DNA of 64,000 nucleotides, from positions 1 to 64,000 of the forward strand of contig VSPN01000001.1 in assembly GCA_009775355.1 (NCBI GenBank), written 5' to 3'. The position numbers and the translations under genes are program-made. The notes beneath the pieces were generated by a model. It did no database searches and was not told where the DNA came from. It saw nothing but the letters and a program-made list of their open reading frames with translations. Of this stretch, positions 1 to 7,630 are shown piece by piece. Positions within the stretch are counted from its first letter, which is position 1. Every line of letters starts with the position of its first letter. The DNA is from Muribaculaceae bacterium (GTDB lineage Bacteria > Bacteroidota > Bacteroidia > Bacteroidales > Muribaculaceae).

Positions 1-146
1 CAATACCACCCGTTCTAAATATCGTGGTACGGGAGCCGGAGAAAATGAAAAGAGCCGTATGTAAAAAGGTCCTAAATCAGGGATAATCAGTTAATGGCTA
101 ACTGATTATTTGGCAGAGTTATAGATATTTTGTAACTTTACAAAGA

Positions 147-182
147 ACCCCCGATGAACCCATCACGGGCTTATTCGGGGGT
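147..182 (+). promoter_or_regulatory. Stem-loop ahead of the transposase-like fragment
   Basis: Arms ACCCCCGA (147-154) and TCGGGGGT (175-182) are perfectly complementary and lie 15 bases before the ATG at 198. A TAACTTTA sequence at 132-139 resembles a Bacteroidota -7 element. A second hairpin with 11-bp arms lies at 83-109. Insertion sequences often carry such a leader hairpin, but that role is inferred here. Confidence 0.35.
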
Positions 183-197
183 AATTCTTAAAAATAA

Positions 198-341
198 ATG
201 TTCGTGAAGTTACGAAAAATATCTGAGATTACGGCCACGTTGCCGTTTTCCGAGTTCGATTTTATGCAAAAATATCGCGAGAGTTTTGCCGTAAGCGAGC
301 TCGGGCGCATCCATGCGCAACTGCCATTGAAGGAGCTGGGT
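198..341 (+). pseudogene. Transposase-like N-terminal fragment
   Basis: The first 48 codons (beginning MFVKLRKISEI, with KYRESFAVSELGRIHAQLP) resemble from memory the N-terminus of IS5/IS1182-type transposases of Bacteroidota. The match stops where the perfect inverted repeat at 340-403 begins. Beyond that point the frame only reads the antisense of the DUF3987 fragment, up to 653. No catalytic domain (DDE residues) is present, so this is at most a dead fragment. The family assignment is uncertain; the abrupt loss of homology-like sequence at the repeat is what can be seen directly. Confidence 0.35.
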
Positions 342-403
342 ATCCGTCCGAAAAAAGCCGACTTGATTTTAGATTTTCAAGTCGGCTTTTTTCGGACGGA
401 TAC
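340..403. repeat. Perfect 27-bp inverted repeat, 10-bp spacer
   Basis: Arms 340-366 and 377-403 are exact reverse complements around a 10-base AT-rich spacer. Both strands therefore encode the peptide IRPKKADL, one at the end of the plus-strand fragment and one at the end of the minus-strand DUF3987 fragment. There is no U-tract typical of an intrinsic terminator directly after either arm. Possible readings are a rearrangement fold-back junction, a recombinase site, a bidirectional terminator or an assembly artefact. Confidence 0.9.
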
Positions 404-970
404 TTTCTTTCGGTGGCAGCTCCATAGCCGCATTGTAGCGTTTCAACGCCTCGGCAAACTGAGCCGCTTTCTCGGCATCGTGGTCGATAAGTGGCTGCAT
501 CAGGTAACTGAGCGGATGGCTCTTGCATACACCGGGGCATCCGACAAGGGCAAAGAAAAGAATGGCATATTCTTTCCACCCTCCATAGCTTCCGCTGAAT
601 GGGTGTTCCCAATTACAGCAGCCATCGCAGTCAGCATCGAACCTGCAATGTAGTCTTTCGGGAAACCGAGAGTGGCGTTCGCCTCGTTGACAATCTCCTG
701 CAACTTTGCAGGCAGGACGTCAATGGGGAAATCACTGATACTCTGCGATGTCGGTTGTGTTGCAATCAGGCGGTCAGATATCGCAGACTGATTGGTCAGT
801 TGGTTAGGTATGTGATTTGTAACCTGTTCACTTGACTGACAAGTCACTTCCGTACATTTGATTGCAGATGCATCAGGATTGCTGCCGGCTTTCTTCTTTG
901 CTGTCGCTTTTTTCTCGCTGACCTTAGGCTTGGGGGTAGCCTTTGCTGATGATGTCGTTTCCTTTTTCAT
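369..970 (-). pseudogene. Truncated, frameshifted DUF3987 (primase/helicase-like) gene
   Basis: From ATG 968-970 the minus strand encodes a Lys/Ala/Ser-rich leader. It is followed by a DUF3987 start (FPIDVLPAKLQEIV, GFPKDYIAGSMLTAMAAVIG; about residues 82-122). The original frame ends at 500 after losing similarity. A second frame takes over near 575-605 with GGWKEYAILFFALVGCPGV and KSHPLSYLMQPLIDHDAEKA, the expected next stretch of the family, and runs to TAA at 369-371. The family normally spans roughly 450-800 residues, so the gene lacks most of its body and carries a frameshift. DUF3987 proteins sit in mobilizable elements of Bacteroidota next to a helix-turn-helix gene, as here. Confidence 0.65.
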
Positions 971-1407
971 CGGCTGCCTCCTTTCTTCTTCGGCTTGTCA
1001 TTGGAGCTAAGTACGCCTACGGCGTTGCCGTCAATGAGTTTGCTCTCAGCCCATGCAAGCAGTTCCTGTGCCTTGAAATGAAGTTTGTTTCCGAACTTCT
1101 TGTGTGGGATGGTGTTTGCACTCGTCTCCTTGTAGAGCTGTCCTTTCTTGATGGGATAGCCGTTGGCGTTGAGAAAGTCAAGGGCTTCTTCGGCATTAAG
1201 GCCTTCATTGTCTTTTTTCGTCGCTTTTGCGGGAATGGTGGCAAGTGCTGCCAGCACTCCCGATTCGGTGAGGTAATCCTCGACCGCTCCTTTCATGACG
1301 AGTTTCAGAACCTCGATGAAAGGAAGATTCAGGAAATCAGTAATGTTTTGCATTTTTAGGAAAAGTGGATTAGTGGGTTGTGGATTGTTTTGTTTATTCT
1401 CACGCAT
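967..1407 (-). CDS. Helix-turn-helix / excisionase-like protein of a mobile element
   Basis: The predicted product has 146 residues. Residues about 70-135 (LNAEEALDFLNANGYPIKKGQLYK, then HKKFGNKLHFKAQELLAWAE) match the winged-helix/MerR-type DNA-binding fold of small excisionase-like proteins carried next to DUF3987 genes in Bacteroides mobilizable transposons. The C-terminus is basic (KPKKKGGSR). Its stop overlaps the ATG of the DUF3987 remnant (967-970), so the two were translationally coupled. The start codon lies in a small hairpin (1405-1420). A second possible start is the Met at 1353. DNA binding is inferred from the fold, not shown. Confidence 0.6.
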   Translation of the reverse strand: MRENKQNNPQPTNPLFLKMQNITDFLNLPFIEVLKLVMKGAVEDYLTESGVLAALATIPAKATKKDNEGLNAEEALDFLNANGYPIKKGQLYKETSANTIPHKKFGNKLHFKAQELLAWAESKLIDGNAVGVLSSNDKPKKKGGSR

Positions 1408-1420
1408 CTGTTTTCAGATG
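1405..1420 (-). promoter_or_regulatory. Hairpin covering the HTH gene start codon
   Basis: CATCTG (1405-1410), loop TTTT and CAGATG (1415-1420) form a perfect 6-bp stem. On the minus-strand transcript the AUG of the helix-turn-helix gene lies in the 3' arm, so folding would hide the start codon. The stem is short and could be chance. Confidence 0.35.
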
Positions 1421-2027
1421 ATAAGTGATATGCTGTATGCTCAACATACGGGTAGGTGGATGTCGTCAGGTCATAGTTATTGCATCACACCATCCCGATG
1501 ACTACACCCGGAGGATTAAAAGGCCGGCAAACACTGCAAAATATCGGACTTGCGTCCATGAGATATGCGAGAAAGTGAACATCGCTGAATTGTTTACCTT
1601 TATTGCCCTTCCGGACGGACAATAAAAAGCGGAGCCTTGCCGATACGTCTGTGCTGACGTGCCTTTGGCGAGGTCTCGTAAAAAGTTTTAATCCATCAAT
1701 GTCACCCTTTCGCAAGGGGGTGTGGCAGGTGTACGACAATCGTCACCGCCCCGTCATGGTCAGTGCTTCGCAATGTCGCGAGGGGTTAGGGCTACTGCCA
1801 CCTAACCTTTGATAACTTCCTAACAAAAGAAAAAAATGAAATTGCTCAGCCATGTCCGACATTGGTCTGACATTGGCCGATGTGTCTTTCATAATTCCTG
1901 TTTGATTCATATTTCGGCGGCTGAGTTACAAAACAGTTACGAAATATACAATTTTTGGGAGCCTCCGAGGGCGAAGCTGCGTTATGAAGCTGATTTTGAT
2001 GGGTCAAAATATAGTCAAATCCGCGAA
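1421..2027. other. Gene-free stretch inside the mobile-element remnant
   Basis: No convincing gene was seen. Short open frames exist on both strands (for example 1603-1812 and 1836-2081, plus strand) but show no recognisable domain. Weak dyads are visible, for example AGGGGTTAGG near 1780 facing CCTAACCT near 1800. In this kind of element such a region may hold an element end or transfer origin, but nothing here proves it. Confidence 0.4.
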
Positions 2028-2717
2028 TTATATAGCGTTAATGCGGTTGCACACTTGCTGAACGTGATCAAGTCCATATAACAGAGAATGGCTGTCGATA
2101 CCCATCCACATAAATAGTTTGTGTAAATTTTGATAGGCATTGAGAATATATACAGTACCGATTTGAGGCTGACGGCGAGCAAAGCATATAGGCTCGTGGT
2201 GGGCTATACGGTTGCGAAGGATATTGATGCCGTCAAGCTCATTGAACATATAGGTATTGTTATATTGTATCTCGGCTGATGAACGAGGCTTGTTCGGAAA
2301 TATCCGTAGAAGGATTTGTCCGGTGGCTCTGTACTGTGGGTTGGCAAACATATACTTCCAAACGCCAAACTCCATTTCAGCGAGAAGTTTATAATGGGTG
2401 TATTCGCCGTTGTGATTTAGTCTGTTGTATGTCTTACTAATAATCCGTGCGCTGTCACGACAGCCGGCAATATCGAAAATGCCACCATTGGCAACCGAAT
2501 CACGAAGCCAATCCACCCCATACCGTGCAGTTAATTCTCGGTCAATGGCATTTCTCAAAGATACCTCGAAACAACTGAGCAATGTGAATACCTCTTGTGA
2601 CAGATTGAGATTCAACCGATACAGCGACATGGCGTTTCTGGTATCATTGCCACAGGCTACAACGTATCTGTTGAGCCTTTCAGGAGAAAGTATATGTTGG
2701 AAATCGGCGAATTTCAT
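2028..2717 (-). CDS. Abi-like HEPN-domain protein
   Basis: The 229-residue product resembles the Abi family (abortive-infection type, AbiD/AbiF-related). Recognisable blocks are an N-terminal FADFQHILSPERLNRYV, the central LSCFEVSLRNAIDRELTARY and the C-terminal INILRNRIAHHEPICF. The RNRIAH sequence fits the R-x4-H signature of HEPN ribonucleases, which in phage-defence proteins cleave RNA. It stands alone on the minus strand in an AT-rich stretch between an HTH/DUF3987 remnant and core genes, the usual accessory setting of such genes. No partner antitoxin gene is visible on either side. A role in phage defence is inferred from family and context; activity is unknown. Length is normal for the family and the frame is intact. 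Confidence 0.75.
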   Translation of the reverse strand: MKFADFQHILSPERLNRYVVACGNDTRNAMSLYRLNLNLSQEVFTLLSCFEVSLRNAIDRELTARYGVDWLRDSVANGGIFDIAGCRDSARIISKTYNRLNHNGEYTHYKLLAEMEFGVWKYMFANPQYRATGQILLRIFPNKPRSSAEIQYNNTYMFNELDGINILRNRIAHHEPICFARRQPQIGTVYILNAYQNLHKLFMWMGIDSHSLLYGLDHVQQVCNRINAI

Positions 2718-2745
2718 TTGTTTTACAATCTTTTATGAGCCAAAA

Positions 2746-2777
2746 TTTGTTTTAATCAAAAGAAAGCACTACTTTTG
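2746..2777 (+). promoter_or_regulatory. Consensus Bacteroidota promoter, no gene downstream
   Basis: TTTG at 2746-2749, 20 bases, then TACTTTTG at 2770-2777 match the -33/-7 consensus exactly. It points right, away from the Abi gene, and no coding sequence follows for over 600 bases. The only structure downstream is a terminator-like hairpin about 12 bases away. Confidence 0.65.
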
Positions 2778-2783
2778 CAGTGT

Positions 2784-2833
2784 TGATTCCCGGTAGCCCC
2801 TGACTCGTCAAGCTATCGGGTTTAGTTTTTTAT
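2784..2833 (+). ncRNA. Candidate ~50-nt small RNA with intrinsic terminator
   Basis: Transcription from the promoter at 2746-2777 would begin near 2784. It would almost at once form a hairpin of CCCGGTAGC (2789-2797) with GCTATCGGG (2812-2820; one G-U pair, 14-base loop). TTTAGTTTTTTAT (2821-2833) follows as a U-tract. The unit therefore has a promoter and a terminator but no reading frame. It could be a small RNA, the leader of a lost gene, or an attenuator. No RNA family was recognised. Confidence 0.4.
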
Positions 2834-3358
2834 ACGCAAAGGTAATCATTTTCATCAGATTGGGCAACAGCGAGAAAAAGGACACCGGGTTTCCCTCCCG
2901 ATGTCCAACCACTTTCCTCGTCAAAAATGAAACAAAAACATTGGCTTTGCCCATTCTCGGCTGCGTTCGGCATAGCTGGAGCAAGCTCCGCTCTGCGCTC
3001 ACTTGCACGAGAAGTTCTGACGTTGAATCTTATCGCAAAGGCTGTCATTTCTGACCGCCTATACAACTATATAACAATCGAAAGTGCCAGGGTGTCGGAA
3101 ATGCCACGGGTGAATATCAGCTTCAATCAACATCAAAGGCGACTTTGCCGAGCTTGATGGCTTTCTGTTTGCGCTGGTCAATGACGTGCAAATACAAAAT
3201 AAAAAAACTCAATAGAATTTCCAAATTGCACAAGTAACTGATATTCTGCGAAGGTTATTGTATTGAATTATATTCGTTTTACCTATGAGAAAACATAACT
3301 TGCAATTGAATATCCCAGGTCAGACGGCAAAACAAATGCACAAAACAAATGCAGCGAG
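2834..3358. other. Gene-poor right flank of the mobile-element remnant
   Basis: No intact gene was seen. A hairpin of GGACACCGGG (2880-2889) with its near-complement ending at 2906 lies near the left end, and a GGAGC-AA-GCTCC palindrome lies near 2982-2993. A minus-strand frame at 3123-3197 ends in a short integrase-like tail. The change to a dense core operon at 3438 suggests the element boundary lies between about 3200 and 3400. No duplicated attachment sequence can be identified inside the window. Confidence 0.45.
3123..3197 (-). pseudogene. Possible C-terminal remnant of a tyrosine recombinase
   Basis: A minus-strand frame ends in LYLHVIDQRKQKAIKLGK and a stop at 3123-3125. The Y-L-H-V pattern followed by a charged helix resembles the end of tyrosine recombinases, where the Tyr is the nucleophile. 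Upstream the frame stays open but becomes hydrophobic and unlike an integrase, so any gene is cut at about 3197. The stretch is short and the identification is tentative. Confidence 0.3.
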
Positions 3359-3390
3359 GTTGCGTATATAAACCGGATTTGCTATTTTTG
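3359..3390 (+). promoter_or_regulatory. Promoter of rsmG
   Basis: GTTG (3359-3362), 20 bases, TATTTTTG (3383-3390): a perfect -7 element and a near-consensus -33. The predicted start is near 3397, about 40 bases before the rsmG ATG. Confidence 0.65.
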
Positions 3391-3437
3391 CATGTAAGAC
3401 CCCATGCCACAAAAATGTTATCGACTGACACATTTAT

Positions 3438-4061
3438 ATGGAACATATTAAAAAACATTTTCCCGATCTGACCGACCGCCAGAGGGAACAATTCATTACG
3501 ATGCTTCGGGAATATCCCGTCTGGAACGCGAAGATCAACGTGATCTCACGCAAGGATATCGACAATCTGGAGATCAACCACATTCTGCACTCGCTCGCAA
3601 TAGCGCGTTTCATACGTTTCACACCAGATTCGAGAATACTTGACTTCGGCACCGGGGGCGGTTTCCCGGGCATACCTCTGGCCGCAATGTTTCCCGACGT
3701 GAGCTTTCACCTTGTAGACCGCACCGGCAAAAAGATACTTGTGGCAAGAGAAGTGGCTTCGGCCTGCGGACTTGACAACGTGACGTTCATGCACGGCGAC
3801 GTGGCCGAATGCAAGGAGAAATTCGACTTTGTGGTGAGCCGGGCGGTCATGCCGCAGCCGGATCTTCTTAAGATCTGCCGCCGCAACATGGCCGAAGAGC
3901 AGAGAAACGCCCTTCCAAACGGTCTTATAACCCTAAAGGGGGGCGAGCTCGGCGACGAACTCAGACCGCTCCGCAATTGTTCTGAGATTGTCGGGGTAGA
4001 CAACTATTTCGACGAAGAATTTTTCAAGGGAAAGAAGATCGTTTACACCATGGCAAGATGA
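3438..4061 (+). CDS. rsmG: 16S rRNA (guanine-527-N7)-methyltransferase RsmG
   Basis: This 207-residue class I methyltransferase puts a methyl group from S-adenosylmethionine on N7 of G527 in 16S rRNA. The SAM-binding loop DFGTGGGFPG lies at residues 69-78, and the RsmG-typical NRDN-like block appears as WNAKINVISRKD (29-40). VVSRAVMP lies about residues 130-137. The length is normal for the family. It is the first core gene right of the mobile-element remnant and has its own promoter. Its stop overlaps the next ATG by four bases, so the two are co-translated. Confidence 0.95.
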   Translation: MEHIKKHFPDLTDRQREQFITMLREYPVWNAKINVISRKDIDNLEINHILHSLAIARFIRFTPDSRILDFGTGGGFPGIPLAAMFPDVSFHLVDRTGKKILVAREVASACGLDNVTFMHGDVAECKEKFDFVVSRAVMPQPDLLKICRRNMAEEQRNALPNGLITLKGGELGDELRPLRNCSEIVGVDNYFDEEFFKGKKIVYTMAR

Positions 4062-4699
4062 AAGTAGCAAAATTCGAATTCAGCCTGTTCGGCATCAATA
4101 CATATGTGGTCTATGACCCGGCGACAAAGAAATGCGCGGTGATCGATCCGGGCATGTCGGATCAGGAAGAGGAGGAGGCTCTCACCGGTTTTATCACACG
4201 CAACGGTCTCACCGTGACACACATCATCAACACTCACCTGCATATAGACCACGCCATCGGCGACAGGTTCGCTTCCGAGACATTCGGTGCTCCGGTTCTC
4301 GCCCACCCCGACGACAGCTTTCTGGGAGAGCGGCTTCAGGAACAGGCGCGCCAGTTCGGCATTGCGGGGCGCATCGACAACATGTCGGAAATCCGTCCCC
4401 TCAGGGATGGGGAAAAGATCGAGATCGGAAACGGAGAACTGACCGTGATCCATGTGCCCGGACATTCGCCGGGCGGCGTTGCACTGTATGATAAAGAAGG
4501 AGGATATGTCATATCGGGAGACTCCCTGTTTTCAGGCTCCATAGGACGCACTGATCTGCCGGGCGGAGACATGCGGCAGTTGATCGGTGCGGTCAGGTCG
4601 CGGCTGCTTACTCTTCCTCCCGACACGGTTGTCTATCCCGGTCACGGTCCGGCAACTACCATAGCCCGTGAACGCGCGTCAAATCCATTTCTGATCTGA
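4058..4699 (+). CDS. MBL-fold metallo-hydrolase (glyoxalase II-like)
   Basis: The 213-residue protein has the metal-binding motif THLHIDHAIG (residues 59-68, form HxHxDH). Further metal ligands lie in HVPGHSPGG, SGDSLFSGSIGR and the final YPGHGPATTI. These features place it among small cytosolic glyoxalase-II-like hydrolases, which cleave thioesters such as S-lactoylglutathione or related substrates. Bacteroidota generally lack glutathione, so the true substrate is unknown. It overlaps rsmG by four bases (ATGA). A strong bidirectional hairpin follows its stop. Confidence 0.85.
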   Translation: MKVAKFEFSLFGINTYVVYDPATKKCAVIDPGMSDQEEEEALTGFITRNGLTVTHIINTHLHIDHAIGDRFASETFGAPVLAHPDDSFLGERLQEQARQFGIAGRIDNMSEIRPLRDGEKIEIGNGELTVIHVPGHSPGGVALYDKEGGYVISGDSLFSGSIGRTDLPGGDMRQLIGAVRSRLLTLPPDTVVYPGHGPATTIARERASNPFLI

Positions 4700-4725
4700 C
4701 GATAATCCAGACACACATCAGGAAG

Positions 4726-4774
4726 ATAATAATTTGAGTGCCGCAGACAGTGTCTGCGGCACTCAAATTATTAT
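4726..4774. terminator. Bidirectional terminator, 24-bp perfect arms
   Basis: Arms 4726-4749 and 4751-4774 are exact reverse complements, giving a very long hairpin with A/T-rich outer ends. These ends act as a U-tract in both directions. A further outer dyad, TCCAGAC (4706-4712) with GTCTGGA (4776-4782), encloses it. It separates the convergent MBL hydrolase and lpdA genes. Confidence 0.85.
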
Positions 4775-4805
4775 TGTCTGGATATTATTATCAGGATTCT
4801 GCGGC

Positions 4806-6161
4806 TCAGCCCACGGAATGAGCTGCCGCAAGAATTACTTCAGACAGCGTGGGGTGACCGAATATCGTCTCCTTTATGTCGGTGAGCGTCCGGCGCGCAG
4901 TGATGAAGTCACAGCACTGCTGGGCGAGCAAAGCAGCCTCAGCACCCATTATATGCGCTCCAAGCAGTTCTTCGGTCTCCGCATCAAACAGAAGTTTGCA
5001 AAGACCATCAGACTCTCCTCCGGCAAGTGCCTTTCCGTTTGCACGGAAGAAGCTTTTGCCTGTCTTGACAGGAATGCCTTTCTCCTTGCATTGCTCATCG
5101 GTAAGGCCGACCATGGCACACTCGGGATCTGTGAACAGAGCCGCAGGCACGACGTCGAACCGGATGCTGTCGCTCTTTCCGTCGATCACATTGAGAGCAC
5201 GCTGCCCCTGAAACGACGCCACGTGAGCGAGCATCAGGCGCGCGTTGACGTCACCGATCGCATATATATGCTCCACGTTCGTGCGCATGTTATCGTCAAT
5301 GGGAATTCCGCGCGACGAATAGTCCACGCCTGCGGCCTCAAGACCGAGTCCATCCACATTCGGGCGGCGACCCACAGCCATCATGACATCAGTCGAGACA
5401 ACGCTCTCCTCTTTCCCTTTAAGCTCATAGGTCGTGACGAGCTGATACTCGTCGTTCTGTTCGAGTCTCTTTACAGCCGCACCGGTTATGATTTTCACAC
5501 CCCTTTTCGAGAGAGCCTGCTTAAGGCGCTTCGAAATGTCTGAATCGAACGTCGGGGCGATATTTTTCATAAACTCGATGACAGTCACCTCCGAGCCGAA
5601 AGCCCGGAAAACCGAAGCGAACTCGAGTCCGATCACACCGCCACCTACAATGACGAGATGCGCGGGTATGTATTCGAGATTGAGGATACCGGTCGAATCA
5701 AGCACCCATTCGGCATCCGCGCCGGGCACCGGCAGAGACTTTGACTCCGAACCGGTTGCTATGATTATGTCGCGCGCGGAGAATTCCTCCTCACCGACGG
5801 CCACGGTATTGGCATTGCGGAAGACAGCCTTTCCCTCCACCACGGTCACACCGGCCTTCTTGAGAAGTCCGGCGATTCCCTCACGGAGCTGGCCGACAAC
5901 AGCCGCACGACGTGCGATGACACGGTTGAAATCAACCTCGAATCTGACATCCGAGACTCCAAACTCACCATGTTCGCGGCACATCGAGACCACAGCCGCA
6001 TCCTTCACCATACACTTGGTGGGAATGCATCCGGCATTCAGACATGTGCCGCCAAGCTGTCCGCCATTGACAAGAATAACCTTCTTGCCGCGTTCCGCGG
6101 CAAGAAGTGCTGTCTCATAACCGCCGGGGCCGGCGCCGATGATCAGGAGATCTGCGTCCAT
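4806..6161 (-). CDS. lpdA: Dihydrolipoyl dehydrogenase (glycine cleavage L protein)
   Basis: This 451-residue FAD enzyme reoxidises the dihydrolipoyl arm of the GcvH protein (and possibly of 2-oxoacid dehydrogenases) with NAD+. The FAD-binding GAGPGG lies at residues 9-14 and the redox pair C40/C45 in GGTCLNAGCIPTK. The NAD-binding GGGVIGLEFA lies mid-protein and the active-site His-Glu pair in HPTLSE (H436, E441). It is the last gene of the gcv operon and overlaps the end of gcvPB by 19 bases. Placement with gcv genes suggests its main partner is the glycine cleavage complex. Confidence 0.95.
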   Translation of the reverse strand: MDADLLIIGAGPGGYETALLAAERGKKVILVNGGQLGGTCLNAGCIPTKCMVKDAAVVSMCREHGEFGVSDVRFEVDFNRVIARRAAVVGQLREGIAGLLKKAGVTVVEGKAVFRNANTVAVGEEEFSARDIIIATGSESKSLPVPGADAEWVLDSTGILNLEYIPAHLVIVGGGVIGLEFASVFRAFGSEVTVIEFMKNIAPTFDSDISKRLKQALSKRGVKIITGAAVKRLEQNDEYQLVTTYELKGKEESVVSTDVMMAVGRRPNVDGLGLEAAGVDYSSRGIPIDDNMRTNVEHIYAIGDVNARLMLAHVASFQGQRALNVIDGKSDSIRFDVVPAALFTDPECAMVGLTDEQCKEKGIPVKTGKSFFRANGKALAGGESDGLCKLLFDAETEELLGAHIMGAEAALLAQQCCDFITARRTLTDIKETIFGHPTLSEVILAAAHSVG

Positions 6162-7627
6162 TTCGCTGAGTTTTTAAGTGCGCGGTAGCTGAGCACAGGA
6201 TCCTTGGCGGCTCCAGTCTCATCGGGATGCGACATCGGGGTCGTATTGGGCGCATCCTTCACTATCTCGGGCGACACTGCCGCCTCATTGGCCACCTTGC
6301 GCATGGCGTCGATGAACTCGTCGAGTGTCTCAAGGCTCTCTGTCTCGGTCGGCTCGATCATCATCGATTCGTGGAAAAGGAGCGGGAAGTAGATGGTTGG
6401 AGCGTGGAATCCGTAGTCAAGAAGCCTCTTAGCCACATGAAGCGTCGTGACTCCGGTCGACTTGTCGGCCAGACCGTCAAACACGAACTCATGCTTGCAC
6501 ACGCCGTCGATCGGGAGCTTATAAAGATCCTTGAGCGACTCCTTGATGTAGTTGGCATTGAGAGTCGCCATCGGGCCGACGTTGCGGATATTGTCGCGAC
6601 CGAGCGAAAGGATGTAGGCGTAGGCCTTCATCATCACGCCGAAATTGCCGAAGAATGTCGATACGTTTCCGAGACTCTTATCGCTGCCACCCACGTGGAA
6701 ACGGCCGTTCTCATCCTTGCGCACGCGGGGATTGGGAAGAAATTCAACCAGATGCGCGGCCACACCGACGGGTCCCGAACCGGGACCGCCGCCGCCGTGA
6801 GGTGTCGAGAATGTCTTGTGGAGGTTGATATGCATGATATCGAAGCCCATGTCGCCGGGGCGCACCTTGCCGAGAAGCGGATTGAGGTTCGCGCCGTCAT
6901 AGTATAGAAGACCACCTGCCTTGTGCACGAGATCGGCGATCTCAAGAATTTCGGTCTCGAACATGCCGACCGTGTTGGGATTGGTCATCATGATACCGGC
7001 GATTGTGTCGTCGAGAAGCGGTTTGAGATCCTCGACATCGATCGAGCCGTTGGGTTTCGACTTCACCTCCACCACCTCAAGGCCGGCCACCATTGCAGAA
7101 GCAGGGTTTGTGCCGTGCGCCGTGTCGGGCACGATCACTTTGGTGCGGCGGGTGTCACCGCGAGAGATGTGATACTGGCGCATCACCATGAGACCCGTCA
7201 GCTCGCCGTGCGCTCCCGCATAGGGGTTGAGGGTGAACTCGGCGAGACCGGATATGTTCGAGAGGGCCTGCTGGAGATTGTAGTACAGTTCGAGAGCACC
7301 CTGGGCCGTGTCGGGATCCTGGAGCGGGTGAAGAGCTGCGAATTCGGGCATCGCGGCTATCTCCTCGTTGATCTTCGGATTGTACTTCATCGTGCAGCTT
7401 CCGAGAGGATAGAAACCTGTATCGACGCCGAAATTCTTGTTAGAGAGGTTGGTGTAGTGTCTTACCACATCGAGTTCACTGACCTCGGGGAGCTCCGGAG
7501 CGTTCTGACGGAGAAGACCGGCCGGCATGGCGGCGAGACCGTCGGTGCCGAAATTGTCGGCGGGGAGCTGGTATCCCTTTCTGCCGGGACGCGAAAGTTC
7601 AAATATCAGTTTATCGTATTTTTTCAT
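6143..7627 (-). CDS. gcvPB: Glycine dehydrogenase (decarboxylating) subunit 2
   Basis: The 494-residue P2 subunit binds pyridoxal phosphate. The Lys expected to form the Schiff base is K271 in HINLHKTFSTPHGGGGPG. Typical blocks are NFGVDTGFYPLGSCTMKYNP (65-84), DTAHGTNPAS (168-177) and MMTNPNTVGMFE. With GcvPA it decarboxylates glycine and passes the aminomethyl group to lipoyl-GcvH. The split P protein is the form common in anaerobes and Bacteroidota subgroups; many others have a fused P of about 950 residues. It starts three bases after gcvPA ends. Confidence 0.95.
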   Translation of the reverse strand: MKKYDKLIFELSRPGRKGYQLPADNFGTDGLAAMPAGLLRQNAPELPEVSELDVVRHYTNLSNKNFGVDTGFYPLGSCTMKYNPKINEEIAAMPEFAALHPLQDPDTAQGALELYYNLQQALSNISGLAEFTLNPYAGAHGELTGLMVMRQYHISRGDTRRTKVIVPDTAHGTNPASAMVAGLEVVEVKSKPNGSIDVEDLKPLLDDTIAGIMMTNPNTVGMFETEILEIADLVHKAGGLLYYDGANLNPLLGKVRPGDMGFDIMHINLHKTFSTPHGGGGPGSGPVGVAAHLVEFLPNPRVRKDENGRFHVGGSDKSLGNVSTFFGNFGVMMKAYAYILSLGRDNIRNVGPMATLNANYIKESLKDLYKLPIDGVCKHEFVFDGLADKSTGVTTLHVAKRLLDYGFHAPTIYFPLLFHESMMIEPTETESLETLDEFIDAMRKVANEAAVSPEIVKDAPNTTPMSHPDETGAAKDPVLSYRALKNSAKWTQIS

Positions 7628-7630
7628 TTC

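Noticed and set aside
2..64. Open frame of 20 codons from the window edge to TAA (ends GENEKSRM)
   Set aside because: It could be the end of an upstream gene, but it is too short to identify and has no supporting feature.
1603..1812. 69-residue plus-strand frame
   Set aside because: No domain, no promoter and no start signal; sequence character is not clearly coding.
1836..2081. 81-residue plus-strand frame
   Set aside because: Overlaps the 3' end of the Abi gene on the other strand and has no recognisable family.
2960..3030. Dispersed repeat around the GGAGCAAGCTCC palindrome
   Set aside because: It feels familiar from Bacteroides sequences, but only one copy is visible here and the memory cannot be verified.
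4734..5543. 269-residue plus-strand frame
   Set aside because: Starts in the terminator hairpin and lies antisense to lpdA; it is a shadow of that gene.
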